A stretch of DNA of 64,000 nucleotides from Bacillus sp. REN3 (GCF_017912555.1 NZ_JAERSD010000011.1:1-64000), one strand, 5' to 3'; counted from the stretch's first letter, positions 16,953 through 26,274 are shown. Numbers and translations: made by a program. Notes: generated from the letters alone by a model not told the origin.

Positions 16953-17606
16953 ATGGACAATTTAACAGAAAAGTTAGGGGATTTAAAAGCTCTGGAGGGA
17001 CCTTTCCCCTCATTTGATTTAGAACATCTGCCGGATCACCCGTATCCGCTATTTGCGGAATGGTTCGACTCTGTACTTGCTTACAAAGTGAAGGAACCCC
17101 ATGCGATGACGTTATCGACAGTGGATGAGAATGGTGTTCCGGATGCCCGGGTCCTGATCCTGAAGGATGCAGATGAACACGGCTGGTATTTCGCTTCAAG
17201 TTCACAAAGCCGGAAAGGAAAGCAAATTCAGGAAAACCCCGCTGCGTCATTGACGTTTTACTGGCCAGTAATCGGCAGGCAAGTCAGGATCAGGGGGATG
17301 GTAAGAAAAATGGATGCAGAGAGAAGCGCTTCTGACTTTTTAGCGCGGGGGAAGGTTGCGCGGGCAACAGCACTTGCAGGAAGACAGAGCGATTTAATGG
17401 AAACGCGGGAGGAAATTGATGCAGCCTTATCAAAGCAATTGATGGAACTGGATTCCGATCCAGGACTCATTTACCCTTTCTGGACTTTGTACCGTCTGGA
17501 AGCGAACGAAGTTGAGTTTTGGCAGGGAGATGAAGGGCGCAAACACCATAGGGTGCGATACACCTCTTTAAACAACGAATGGTTAAAAGATTTATTATGG
17601 CCATAA
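16953..17606 (+). CDS. Pyridoxamine 5'-phosphate oxidase (PdxH) family protein
   Basis: A 217-residue FMN split-barrel protein matching PdxH in length and order of motifs. RVLILKDADEHGWYFASSSQ corresponds to the FMN-binding RxVLLK region, SRKGKQI to the SRKxxQ motif, and NEVEFWQGDEGRKHHR to the substrate-binding EFWQG and arginine cluster. Classical PdxH ends in RLAP; this one ends LLWP, so it may be a paralogue acting on another substrate. ATG follows an AAGGGG site. Monocistronic. Confidence 0.82.
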   Translation: MDNLTEKLGDLKALEGPFPSFDLEHLPDHPYPLFAEWFDSVLAYKVKEPHAMTLSTVDENGVPDARVLILKDADEHGWYFASSSQSRKGKQIQENPAASLTFYWPVIGRQVRIRGMVRKMDAERSASDFLARGKVARATALAGRQSDLMETREEIDAALSKQLMELDSDPGLIYPFWTLYRLEANEVEFWQGDEGRKHHRVRYTSLNNEWLKDLLWP

Positions 17607-17690
17607 GCCTTTTTTAGTGGAAATTACTGAAATTCGTACTTTAAAGGGTTGAAGTTTTCTAAATCATTTGATAAGATTAAAAAAACCTAA

Positions 17691-17762
17691 AGGCTATGTG
17701 TGACTGGCGAAACACGGAGTACCGTGAGGGAGCACATAGTGTCGAAGCCGTTCGCCTGGGCA
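17691..17762 (+). ncRNA. ZTP riboswitch (pfl motif)
   Basis: The aptamer carries the family's invariant blocks: GTGACTGGCG-like TGTGACTGGCG, a short hairpin with CGG..CCG, GGGAGC, and then GCCGTTCGCCTGGGCA. P1 pairs CTATGTG (17694-17700) with CACATAG (17733-17739). These match the ZMP/ZTP-sensing aptamer known upstream of purine and one-carbon genes. It is followed at once by a terminator, so ZTP binding should allow read-through into the serA-type gene. Confidence 0.93.
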
Positions 17763-17797
17763 GAGGTAAGGGATTCCAATCCCTTGCCTCTTTCTGT
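17763..17797 (+). terminator. Expression-platform terminator of the ZTP riboswitch
   Basis: GAGGTAAGGGAT and ATCCCTTGCCTC pair around a 4-base loop with one G-U pair, followed by TTTCTGTTTATTT. Its 5' arm begins right after the conserved GCCTGGGCA of the aptamer. Confidence 0.88.
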
Positions 17798-17843
17798 TTA
17801 TTTCGCTGGACACCTTTATGAAAAAACGGAGGGGAAAGAAAAA

Positions 17844-19043
17844 ATGAACACATTTGTCCTGGACAGAGTTAAAACGATCAAGACGTTGAACCAGATTGCT
17901 GAAAGCGGGCTGAAGGTCTTTGATAAAGAACATTTCGCGATTGACAATGAAAGTGAAAATCCCGATGCCATCATCGTCCGCAGTTTCAATATGCATTCAC
18001 TGGAATTTGGCGACCGGTTGAAAGCTATTGCCCGCGCAGGAGCCGGTGTGAATAATATCCCTGTGAAAAAATGCACAGAGCAAGGGATAGCTGTTTTCAA
18101 TACACCAGGTGCTAATGCCAATGCAGTAAAGGAAATGGTTTTGACCTCTCTGATGGCTTCTTCACGCAACCTTTTTGCCGGAGTGCAATGGACAAAGGCA
18201 TTGGCTGGCAAGGGGGAAGATATCCCAAAGCTTGTAGAGGCAGGAAAAAAACAATTTGTTGGAAAAGAAGTCAAGGGCAAAACCCTGGGCGTGATTGGGC
18301 TTGGAGCGATCGGTGCCCTTGTGGCCAATGATGCGTTATCCCTTGATATGGATGTGATTGGTTTCGATCCGTTCATTTCCGTAGACACAGCCTGGAACCT
18401 TTCACGCAGCGTCCAGCGTGCCATGACGATCGAACAGCTATTCGCTGAAGCTGATTACATTACCGTGCATGTGCCGCTGACGGATGATACGAAAGGAATG
18501 TTCAACAAGCAAACATTCAACCTTATGAAAGAAGGAGTTCATATCTTAAACTTCTCACGGGGAGAACTCGTCAATGAAACGGATATGGCAGCAGCACTTG
18601 AGAGTGGTCTTGTTGGCAAGTATATCACGGACTTTCCGAATGAAAATGTCCTTAAGATGAAAAATGCAGTTCCAATTCCGCACCTTGGCGCGTCAACAAA
18701 AGAATCAGAGGAAAATTGTGCTTTCATGGCATCACGCCAGTTGAAAATCTTTTTGGAAACAGGGAACATCCAAAATTCAGTCAACTTCCCAAATGCTTCT
18801 CTTCCTTATACAGGGAAGCGGAGAATAACGGCTTTTCATGAAAATATCCCAAATATGGTTGGCCAGATCACTCAGGCCATTTCAGGCTACAATTTGAACA
18901 TCGCTGACATGCTGAACAGAAGCCGCGGAGATTTTGCTTATACGATGATCGATATAGACAACAAGATAAATGGAGAAACCGTTCCTGGTCTGATTGAGAG
19001 AATCAATGAGATTGATGGCATCGTCAGGACCCGGGTCATTTAA
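17844..19043 (+). CDS. serA: D-3-phosphoglycerate dehydrogenase (short SerA with ACT domain)
   Basis: A 399-residue D-2-hydroxyacid dehydrogenase. The NAD-binding GVIGLGAIGALVA is near residue 150, FDPF gives the coenzyme aspartate, and IPHLGAST holds the catalytic histidine near 280. Residues 325-399 (NMVGQITQAISGYNLNIADM) form an ACT domain that usually senses serine. It oxidises 3-phosphoglycerate in the first step of serine synthesis. The length is that of the short SerA type rather than the 525-residue B. subtilis form. GGAGGGG precedes the ATG. Control by a ZTP riboswitch fits serine's role as the one-carbon donor when 10-formyl-THF is low. Confidence 0.9.
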   Translation: MNTFVLDRVKTIKTLNQIAESGLKVFDKEHFAIDNESENPDAIIVRSFNMHSLEFGDRLKAIARAGAGVNNIPVKKCTEQGIAVFNTPGANANAVKEMVLTSLMASSRNLFAGVQWTKALAGKGEDIPKLVEAGKKQFVGKEVKGKTLGVIGLGAIGALVANDALSLDMDVIGFDPFISVDTAWNLSRSVQRAMTIEQLFAEADYITVHVPLTDDTKGMFNKQTFNLMKEGVHILNFSRGELVNETDMAAALESGLVGKYITDFPNENVLKMKNAVPIPHLGASTKESEENCAFMASRQLKIFLETGNIQNSVNFPNASLPYTGKRRITAFHENIPNMVGQITQAISGYNLNIADMLNRSRGDFAYTMIDIDNKINGETVPGLIERINEIDGIVRTRVI

Positions 19044-19054
19044 TTTAAGTTTTT

Positions 19055-19085
19055 AGCCGAATCTTTACCGATTCGGCTTTTTTAC
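19055..19085 (+). terminator. Terminator of serA
   Basis: AGCCGAATC pairs with GATTCGGCT around a 6-base loop, followed by seven T. Confidence 0.93.
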
Positions 19086-19280
19086 ATAAGGATCATAATG
19101 GGATGGACAGGATGAAAGAAACCAACAATCGAGTGGACATCGGCTGTTTTCTTAAGGATTGTTGCTGATAGCATACAAAAGGGGTTATTAGCTATTTTAT
19201 GGAAAATTAAATGCTGATTTTAAATGAAACTGAAACATTGTGATAAATAAAACGTATGTAGGTATAAGGGAGGGGGATTG

Positions 19281-19730
19281 ATGAAAAGAGTATTGTCTAT
19301 ATTGTTATTTTTATTAGTTCCATTGATAATTTTGGGCTGTAGTCAAAAAGAGGTAAAATTTGACCATACCGAACTTAAAGAAGAATTAAAAAAGGAAGGT
19401 ATTTCTCTAAAGTTACCAACAAGATTTCCCATAACCATAATAGAGTACGAACGAGTTAATCCGCCTCACGAAACAAATATAAACGAGGTGATTTTTAAAG
19501 GGGAGAAAGGGATGCAGTTTTCATTGACTGTTCAACCATCCCCAGTTGAATATCACGACCTTCAAAGCAAAGAGAATGTAATGGTTAATGGGAATGACGG
19601 TTTCTTTATAGAGGGTCCTGGACCATCAATCCATTGGACAGATGGCGATTACCATTACATCTTGACAAACTATACTGACGAAAAAGAGACCAAGCAAATG
19701 ATGGTTGCAATTGCAGAGTCATTTAAGTAA
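19281..19730 (+). CDS. Putative lipoprotein
   Basis: A 149-residue exported protein. Residues 1-19 are a lipoprotein signal ending LIILGC, with the lipidated cysteine at 20. The mature part contains LKLPTRFPITIIEYERVNPP and a C-terminal YHYILTNYTDEKETKQMM stretch resembling the DUF4367-like domains of Bacillus surface proteins. Function unknown. ATG 19281 is used rather than TTG 19278 because GGGAGGGGG ends 4 bases before the ATG. Single gene; more AT-rich than its neighbours. Confidence 0.72.
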   Translation: MKRVLSILLFLLVPLIILGCSQKEVKFDHTELKEELKKEGISLKLPTRFPITIIEYERVNPPHETNINEVIFKGEKGMQFSLTVQPSPVEYHDLQSKENVMVNGNDGFFIEGPGPSIHWTDGDYHYILTNYTDEKETKQMMVAIAESFK

Positions 19731-19791
19731 AAATACGGGAGTCACAGTTGCATAACAAAGTACAGCCGCTTCCTCTTGGATGTGGCTGTTT

Positions 19792-20064
19792 TTACACTTT
19801 ACGCAAATGATTGACCGTAATCAAAATGGGTTGTTGACACGCACTTAAAAGCATTAGGTTTATTCGCTCCTTGGTCTCCATTTTCTTTTTCTGTTGAAGG
19901 AAGTTGAACCAGTACAGGTAGTTATCCAAATACTTAGTTGCCACACCATGGAACCTCTTCATCCAATCTTTCAAGTGTTAATGGTAGTTGCTAACGTGCT
20001 GAAGATGGTATATACCTTTCTTGACATACACTTCTTTACTTAGGTCGATGGTTGCATTGAAAAG
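19792..20064 (-). pseudogene. IS1595-type transposase C-terminal remnant
   Basis: Reading the minus strand gives YVKKGIYHLQHVSNYH, an in-frame TAA (19978-19980), then HLKDWMKRFHGVATKYLDNY and LYWFNFLQQ. This is the end of an ISXO2-like DDE transposase, whose family ends with a conserved HLDNYLxWF block. No N-terminal domain or terminal repeats are left, and the stop splits the fragment. It marks an old insertion. Confidence 0.72.
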
Positions 20065-20172
20065 AGAAAGAATGCAAACCAGAGGATAAAGCAAAGATCA
20101 AGTGCAACCTGAAAAGAAGGAATGAAAAGCGTCAAAGTTTGTTAAACCCAGTCTCATACCATTTTGACAATG
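20065..20172. other. Non-coding sequence next to the IS remnant
   Basis: No gene or further transposase sequence can be read here. Confidence 0.35.
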
Positions 20173-20200
20173 GCCATTTCCAAACGGGAGATGGCTTTTT
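20173..20200 (+). terminator. Intrinsic terminator
   Basis: GCCATTTCC pairs with GGAGATGGC (one G-U pair) around a 5-base loop and is followed by TTTTT. No gene on the plus strand ends nearby, so it may be a relic of the unit disrupted by the IS remnant. Confidence 0.7.
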
Positions 20201-20303
20201 AAAAATTCAGACAGTTTTTAAAATAAATCATATGATTTTCGAAGGAGAAATAAATAGTAACATAGAAAATAATATCGAATTGATGAAATGAAAGGCGGGA
20301 TTT

Positions 20304-20768
20304 ATGTTGAGTGTGAGGGAGATATTGTTGGATCAATTGCAGGCCATCCATAATACTGATACCTGGTTTGTATCGATGCAGAGTGCATTGAAGGGTTTGA
20401 CAGAGGAGCAGGCTTACATGAAGGCAGAAGGGAAAGGGCATTCAATTCAGGAAATCGTCCGTCATTTGAATTATTATCACAAGAGGCATTGGGACCGTTT
20501 CACTGGACTGCCCGTTGCCGAAGGTTTAACAAGTATTGATGAGACTTTTGGAAATCTTGACAGGCAAAGCTGGAATGAGACAATCAGCCTATTCGATGCC
20601 ATCATGTCAGAGTTGACAAACGCAGTCGAGACATGTGATGAGGACACACTAATCAAGGGGGCAGAAAATATCACTTATTTGACAATCCATGCGGCCTATC
20701 ATATTGGCCAGATCGTCCATATCCGGAAGGCGCATGGTTCATGGAACCCGGCAAACGGGATTCAGTGA
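20304..20768 (+). CDS. DinB family protein
   Basis: A 154-residue four-helix DinB/YfiT-like protein. The three expected metal-binding histidines are visible: HLNYYH near residue 55 and the HAAYHIGQIVH pair near 133-137. Many members are thiol-dependent transferases using bacillithiol or mycothiol; others are of unknown function. ATG follows an AAAGGCGGG site. Single gene. Confidence 0.85.
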   Translation: MLSVREILLDQLQAIHNTDTWFVSMQSALKGLTEEQAYMKAEGKGHSIQEIVRHLNYYHKRHWDRFTGLPVAEGLTSIDETFGNLDRQSWNETISLFDAIMSELTNAVETCDEDTLIKGAENITYLTIHAAYHIGQIVHIRKAHGSWNPANGIQ

Positions 20769-20867
20769 TGGACGCATTCCCACAATCATGCAGGTCGAAA
20801 AAGTATTTGGCGTTGAAGGTTCTGTTTGAGGATCGTAAGTGGATGGAGAACAGTTGAGGGGAAAAAT

Positions 20868-20900
20868 GAAACCACTCACATTGAATTGGTGAGTGGTTTC
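20868..20900 (-). terminator. Terminator of the MFS gene
   Basis: GAAACCACTCAC and GTGAGTGGTTTC are perfect complements around a 9-base loop; on the minus strand ATTTTTC follows. It lies 15 bases after the stop of the transporter gene. Confidence 0.85.
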
Positions 20901-20914
20901 AGTCAAAGGGAGCC

Positions 20915-22189
20915 CTATGCAATTTCAGGTGCCTGTGCAGCTTTTTCCTCCGGCTCTGGAACAAAAGCAAGGATGGCCATTCCTATGATAAAGAGGACGA
21001 TAAGGCTGAAGACACCCATGCTTGATTTTCCTGTAAGCTGAGCAGTCGCCCCTACAAGGAGCGGTCCCATTATGGAAGCGAATTTGCCAAATATGTTATA
21101 GAATCCAAAGAATTCATTCGCGTTCGCTTTAGGAACAAGCTTAGCGAAATAAGAACGGCTCAATGCCTGGATGCCCCCTTGTGAGGTAGCCACAAGCATG
21201 GCTAATATCCAAAAGTCGATGGTCGTTTCCAGAAAGTAAGCGTATATACAGACGATGATGTAGATACTGATCCCCACAAAAAGCATTCTTTTGCCTGTGA
21301 ACCTCTCGGAGAGCCTGCCAAACAAGATTGCGAATGGCCATGCGACTACCTGGGTCGCAAAAAGGATAATCAACAGATTGGTCGAACTGATTCCCAAATC
21401 GGTACCATAGGCAGTCGACATTGTGATAATCGTGCCAACCCCGTCGATGTAAAAGAAATAGGCCAGCAGGAAAAGGAAGAGGGAACGGTATTTCCGGATT
21501 TCCTTCAAAGTCTTCCCAAGCCGTCTGAAACTGTTCAATACCAACCTCGGTTCACGGTCGATGTAATGTTTTTGCCGGACATGTTTGAACATCGGGATCG
21601 AGAACAGACCCCACCATAAGGCGGTAATGATGAAAGCAGTTTGGCTCGCCAATGTCGTTGAGATTGGCAGTACTTTCATCTGCGCCAGGATGATGATCGC
21701 AATGCTGATGATGAATGGGATCGTGCTGCCGATGTATCCCATGCCGTAACCGCGTGCAGAGACCCGGTCCATCCGCTCATCGGTGGTGACGTCAACGATG
21801 AATGCATCATAGAACACGTTTGAGCCGGTCGAGCCAAGTACCGCGACTGTATACACGATCAGCATCAAAAGCCAGTTATCGCTTGGAACGAAGGCAAGTA
21901 GAGCGGTAAAACTGACACCCATGGTAAAAAAGATTGTAAAAAAGCGTTTTTTCATCCCTTTGTAATCCGCAATCGTTCCTAGGATCGGGCCGATCAGAGC
22001 AAGGATAAATGTAGCGATTGCGATCGTGTAGCCAAGATAAGCGGTGGAATTCGCTAGGCTGACCCCAGCTTTGGTTGCTGTTGCCTTGTAAAACAGCGGA
22101 AAAACGGCAGTAGAAATAATGATCGAGTAGGCTGAACTCGCCCAATCGTAACGAATCCAGCTGCTTTCCTCCTTCGTGAATCCTTTCAT
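20915..22189 (-). CDS. MFS transporter, Atg22/UMF1-like
   Basis: About 424 residues with twelve membrane helices. The N-terminal WIRYDWASSAYSIIISTAVF is the hallmark of the UMF1/Atg22-like branch of the major facilitator superfamily, and GTIADYKGMKKRFF is the family's loop 2-3 motif. Relatives export amino acids from vacuoles in fungi; bacterial substrates are unknown. ATG 22189 is chosen over 22216 because GGGGG lies 9 bases before it. It lies downstream of, and parallel to, the phosphodiesterase-like gene. Confidence 0.88.
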   Translation of the reverse strand: MKGFTKEESSWIRYDWASSAYSIIISTAVFPLFYKATATKAGVSLANSTAYLGYTIAIATFILALIGPILGTIADYKGMKKRFFTIFFTMGVSFTALLAFVPSDNWLLMLIVYTVAVLGSTGSNVFYDAFIVDVTTDERMDRVSARGYGMGYIGSTIPFIISIAIIILAQMKVLPISTTLASQTAFIITALWWGLFSIPMFKHVRQKHYIDREPRLVLNSFRRLGKTLKEIRKYRSLFLFLLAYFFYIDGVGTIITMSTAYGTDLGISSTNLLIILFATQVVAWPFAILFGRLSERFTGKRMLFVGISIYIIVCIYAYFLETTIDFWILAMLVATSQGGIQALSRSYFAKLVPKANANEFFGFYNIFGKFASIMGPLLVGATAQLTGKSSMGVFSLIVLFIIGMAILAFVPEPEEKAAQAPEIA

Positions 22190-22298
22190 CCTAATTGTCC
22201 CCCTAAAAATTATCATTCATTTAGCTGAATCGATCCCATTCTTGTTCGTCAAATCGTTTTTTTGTCTCTTAAATGGTCTGTTGCTGCCTGCTGGACAT

Positions 22299-23606
22299 TC
22301 ATTCATCCAGAATCCCATCAATTACACGTCCGTCTGTATGGCCAAGATTCAATCCAAGAAGGCGGGCGAAGGTCGGACCCTCGTCTACCAGGTGCATCGA
22401 CCTCACGGTGATCCCAGGGCGGATTCCTTTTCCGGAAATAAAGAACACTGTCTTGTAATCTTCTTTTTCCGGAGAGTAGCCGTGACAGGCCCGAGTATAT
22501 TTTTTCCGTATGACGTCTTCACTTGTGATTTCTTCTATGTAATCGCCGGATAGACCTTCACTGAAGTAATAGCCGTGCCTGGCTTCAAGCATCCTGAATG
22601 CATGGCCGTCCGCGCCCAGGGCATTTGCCTCTTGTCCGGTGAATGCTTGTTCAATACCGCTCTCTGGATCCCGCAGGAGCTCAGCCAGCATGGAGGTGAC
22701 TTCGTTCTTAACGCTATCATCCGCCGCGTCTTTTACGTAAATATATGCGGAACCGTCGCAGCTTTTGCAAAAGGCTTTCCAGCCAACTATCTTACCGGAC
22801 TTATCCATTTTTATAAGGCCACGTTTTATAAACAATACGTTCAATTTTATGACTTTAGACTCATCAAGTGCACTATGGTCGCCAAGGATGGCCACGGTGC
22901 TTTGTCCTGAAATCCCTGCTTCTTCAATTGCCGCCATGATCCGTCCGAGCCTCGCATCATGGCGGCGGATTGCCTCGCTTGCTTCTGCTGATGAAAAACC
23001 ATGAAGATGGCGTTGATGATCGAGATCGACTAAATGGAGCAGCATCAACCCAGGCTTCTTGGTCTTAATGGTGTGGACAGCGGCTTCAAGAGCAAAATCA
23101 TCTAGATGCGGCTGTTCTGTACCCTTGCGTATGTGTCCAAACTTTAACTGCATATTGATTTGAAAAAAGAAGCTCCCATTCAAGAGTGAAACTGGAACTT
23201 GATGATGCCATGGCCGATTGGCGAATATTTCAGGCATGTTATAATCAATTTCAGCTTTTGCTGTAACAGGCCAAAGGATCGCTGCGGTCTTCAAGCCTGC
23301 ATCTTTCGCTTCATCATAAAGAGTGGTTCCTTTAATATGCTTTCGTTCCCAAAACCAATCAGGAGATATCCTGCCAGGCTGTATCAATGTATTATTGACG
23401 ATGCAGTGCTTGTTTGGGAGGTTGCCAGTGACAATTGTTGTGTGGCATGGATAAGTGACGGAAGGATAGATCGTCTCCACATCCGTACAAAAAGAACTTT
23501 TATCAATGAAAGCTTTGAAGTTCGGAAGTTCCTGCATCTGAGGCACATCTAAAGCTGAAAGGCAATCAAAGGAAATGATAATTAAGTGGTCGGTTAGTCG
23601 ACTCAT
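22299..23606 (-). CDS. Alkaline phosphatase superfamily / nucleotide pyrophosphatase-like
   Basis: A 435-residue metalloenzyme of the nucleotide pyrophosphatase/phosphodiesterase branch. ISFDCL gives the first metal aspartate. SVTYPCHTTIVTG holds the threonine nucleophile near residue 51. HLVDLDHQRHLHG and LGDHSALDES provide the other metal ligands, and ACHGYSP the last histidine. It lacks a signal peptide, so it probably acts in the cytoplasm on phosphodiesters, unlike secreted homologues. GGAGGAC precedes the ATG. The co-oriented MFS gene follows 109 bases later. Confidence 0.88.
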   Translation of the reverse strand: MSRLTDHLIIISFDCLSALDVPQMQELPNFKAFIDKSSFCTDVETIYPSVTYPCHTTIVTGNLPNKHCIVNNTLIQPGRISPDWFWERKHIKGTTLYDEAKDAGLKTAAILWPVTAKAEIDYNMPEIFANRPWHHQVPVSLLNGSFFFQINMQLKFGHIRKGTEQPHLDDFALEAAVHTIKTKKPGLMLLHLVDLDHQRHLHGFSSAEASEAIRRHDARLGRIMAAIEEAGISGQSTVAILGDHSALDESKVIKLNVLFIKRGLIKMDKSGKIVGWKAFCKSCDGSAYIYVKDAADDSVKNEVTSMLAELLRDPESGIEQAFTGQEANALGADGHAFRMLEARHGYYFSEGLSGDYIEEITSEDVIRKKYTRACHGYSPEKEDYKTVFFISGKGIRPGITVRSMHLVDEGPTFARLLGLNLGHTDGRVIDGILDE

Positions 23607-23862
23607 GGAAGTCCTCCAAAATGATTTCTATATTATAAATATAACAGAATATTTTGGAAAAAATAAAAGAAAAAGTTAATAGACAATCTTTTATTTTTAC
23701 AGGAAAATGATCCTGATGCGGGGAATGAATAGCTTGGACATTCAGGTTTCAAGTGAAACCGGCGAATAGGCAGTCTGCGTCAGTTACGGATGGGCGTAGC
23801 GTGTTCATAGGTGATTATTTGCACTTTAGGGAAGGTTTAAGTTTGAAGGGGAGAGGACATCA

Positions 23863-24651
23863 ATGGAAACATTACTAATCTATCAGGACGGTACTTCAAA
23901 TAAATTTTGGAAGATTGCCATTGCCGGAAAATCTTACACGATTACATATGGGAAGATTGGGACAGTTGGGGCAATAAAGGCAAAGGGATTTGAGACGAAG
24001 GAGATTTGTGAAAAAGAGGCTGCAAAACTGATCAACTCAAAGCTGAAAAAAGGGTACCGTGTTGCTGAAACTGCAAACCAGGTGATCAAGGAAAGTTCGA
24101 TGACGGAAGATCTGTTTTGGGGGCTTCTCGAAACAGCCAAGCAAAAAGGTGAAGATCTCGAAGAACAGTTTGAGTGGCTCGTAAGCCATTTGATGAGAAA
24201 GCCTTTGAAAGACATCGTTTTGTTTGATTACTTTTTCAATGAAAATTATCGAAAATCCTACACATCAGACTTATGGGCAGCAGCTTATATCGTCATGGGC
24301 GGATGCTCGGATGATTGTTTTGACTACTTTCGTGCCTGGCTGATGTATTTAGGGAAGGAATCATACTATGCCTGCATCGAAGATCCCGAAAAAATGATTC
24401 CCTATTTAAAAATACTGGAAGAAGCGGAAGAGGCCCCACAATTCGAGGACTTGCTGATGGCTGCCAGTATGGCGTATGAGGAAAAAACAGGCATGGACTT
24501 TGATGAATATTATGACCTTTATGTTAAACTAACCGGAGATGAACAGATCGACCAGGAGATCGAGTTCGACTGGGACGAAGATGATGAGGAAGGATTAAAA
24601 AGGAAGTATCCTTTGCTTTGGAAGCATTTTGGCCATAACCCTTTGGAATAG
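23863..24651 (+). CDS. WGR and DUF4240 domain protein
   Basis: A 262-residue protein with two domains. Residues 1-60 are a WGR domain: NKFWKIAIAGKSYTITYGKI corresponds to the conserved WxxxxxG...WGRIG core, with YGKIG in place of WGR. Residues 80-220 resemble DUF4240 (EDLFWGLLETAKQ, then SDDCFDYFRAWLMYLGKES). The C-terminus is highly acidic (DWDEDDEEG). WGR domains in eukaryotes bind nucleic acid in PARPs; in bacteria they occur beside DNA-repair or toxin-related genes, but nothing of that kind is adjacent here. Function unknown. Confidence 0.82.
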   Translation: METLLIYQDGTSNKFWKIAIAGKSYTITYGKIGTVGAIKAKGFETKEICEKEAAKLINSKLKKGYRVAETANQVIKESSMTEDLFWGLLETAKQKGEDLEEQFEWLVSHLMRKPLKDIVLFDYFFNENYRKSYTSDLWAAAYIVMGGCSDDCFDYFRAWLMYLGKESYYACIEDPEKMIPYLKILEEAEEAPQFEDLLMAASMAYEEKTGMDFDEYYDLYVKLTGDEQIDQEIEFDWDEDDEEGLKRKYPLLWKHFGHNPLE

Positions 24652-24759
24652 TAGAGATGGAAGAAGATTAATAGCGGAATAGCTACAGCCAGGTTTTTAT
24701 GTCTCGAGGCTAAAAAATGTGGACGTATCCTACAAAGATAGGTCCACATTTTTTACATT

Positions 24760-25083
24760 AAGCTATGTTGAATTAGATTGTTGATTTCCACTCCAGGCAC
24801 TTCGATGGACAAGAAGTCCTAATGCCGACTTTGCCGCAGGACGCACCTGTTTTAGTCGCCCAGTGCTTGTCAGGGCTGACCAAAGCGCTTCCGCTTTTCT
24901 TTCTCCTCGGCGCTTTGCGCCTCCGGGGTCTCCCTCTGCCTCGTACTCCCGCAGGACACTGAATGGGTTTTCTCGAGTTTGCATACGCATGAAGGAAATG
25001 CGTTAGTATTTTCGAGGAGTCTACGTGCCTTCAGCTGCAACCAATAAGCTTTCAAAAATCAACACTTGTCTTTAACATAGCTT
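24760..25083. repeat. MITE-like element, 324 bp, complete
   Basis: Terminal inverted repeats AAGCTATGTT (24760-24769) and AACATAGCTT (25074-25083) are perfect over 10 bases. The interior is GC-rich, has no gene, and contains CGGCGCTTTGCGCC-type hairpins and a GCAGGACACTGAATGG segment also seen at position 1. The right end overlaps the first base of the stop codon of the adjacent oxidoreductase gene. Confidence 0.82.
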
Positions 25084-26135
25084 TACTTTAAAATCGCTAA
25101 GTGTTTTTCAGGATTGTAAGGGATTAATTCATTTCCTTGTTTTATCCGCTCGCTGAAATCCGGGTTAGAGAGCAGGGGGCGGCCGAAAGCTGCCAGATCA
25201 ATAATGTGTCTTTTTATTGCTTCCTCTGCACTGGCAGGAGTCAGGCCGCCTACACCTATGATGGTTCCCTTCCAATACTCGCGGACCATTTGATGCAAAG
25301 TCAATCCGCCGGAAATTACATCTTCAAAATGGTTTGTAGAAGGATGGAGGATTTTTATTCCTGTTTCTTTAAATGTTTTGGTGAAAGTTTGAATTGCTTC
25401 GTCTGGATGATCCCACATGTATTCCGGATGGTCATCCTTCAATGCCGAGAAGCGGATGACGGTTCTTTCTTCTCCTGCTTCCGCCATGACAGCATGGATC
25501 ACTTCTTTCATGAATGTCAGCCTTGTAGCCAAACCACCGCCATATTGGTCTGTCCGCAGATTGGAAATATCGGAATTGAATTGGTCGATTAAATATCCGT
25601 GCGCGCCATGTATTTCTACGCCGTCAAACCCTGCGGCCATCGCATTTTTCGCTGCCTTAGCGAACTGTTTGATTGTATCCTTAATTTCATCCACTGACAT
25701 TTCACATGGCATTTCATATGGCTTCCGCAGCCGATGGACAAGGCCTTCTGCTCTTAGAGTTGAAGGTGCCTGGGGAGGGAGTCCGCCAGTTAACTCACTG
25801 TGGGTCAATCTTCCGACATGCCATAATTGCGCTACGATTGTTCCGCCTTCCTTGTGGACTGCTTCAGTCACGGGAACCCAGCTTCTGACTTGTTCTTCAG
25901 TATACAATCCTGGAACGCCAAATGTCCCTTTTGCTCTTCGGCTGATTGCGATGCCTTCTGTAATGATCAAGCCAGCGCCTTTTTCCGCACGCCTGCGGTA
26001 ATACTCCACGACATTTTTTCCGACTGTGCCAGTGCGGTCGTCTGCAAAGCCTCGCGTCATCGGCGCCATAACAATCCGATTTCTTAATTTCCATTTTTCA
26101 ACCTTGACTGATTCAAGCAGTTTTGGGTAGTCCAT
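25083..26135 (-). CDS. NADH:flavin oxidoreductase, Old Yellow Enzyme family
   Basis: A 350-residue FMN TIM-barrel enzyme. NRIVMAPMTRGFA is the N-terminal flavin region. HGAHGYLIDQF near residue 175 is the OYE signature with the substrate-binding histidine pair. GVGGLTPASAEE and FGRPLLSNPD form the phosphate-binding end. It probably reduces activated alkenes or related electrophiles with NAD(P)H. ATG 26135 is chosen; the frame extends 52 codons further upstream without a ribosome site. It is divergent from an Lrp-type regulator. Its stop codon is partly formed by the end of a MITE-like element. Confidence 0.9.
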   Translation of the reverse strand: MDYPKLLESVKVEKWKLRNRIVMAPMTRGFADDRTGTVGKNVVEYYRRRAEKGAGLIITEGIAISRRAKGTFGVPGLYTEEQVRSWVPVTEAVHKEGGTIVAQLWHVGRLTHSELTGGLPPQAPSTLRAEGLVHRLRKPYEMPCEMSVDEIKDTIKQFAKAAKNAMAAGFDGVEIHGAHGYLIDQFNSDISNLRTDQYGGGLATRLTFMKEVIHAVMAEAGEERTVIRFSALKDDHPEYMWDHPDEAIQTFTKTFKETGIKILHPSTNHFEDVISGGLTLHQMVREYWKGTIIGVGGLTPASAEEAIKRHIIDLAAFGRPLLSNPDFSERIKQGNELIPYNPEKHLAILK

Positions 26136-26274
26136 TCCTATCACTCTCCTTATCAATAAGCATAAAGAAAAGTTTTTAATTTTTATATATAAAAACAAAG
26201 GATATATGTTAGAATATCCTTTAAAATAATGTTTATTTTCAATAATGAATTTTATATTTAAGGGGATAACGCTG

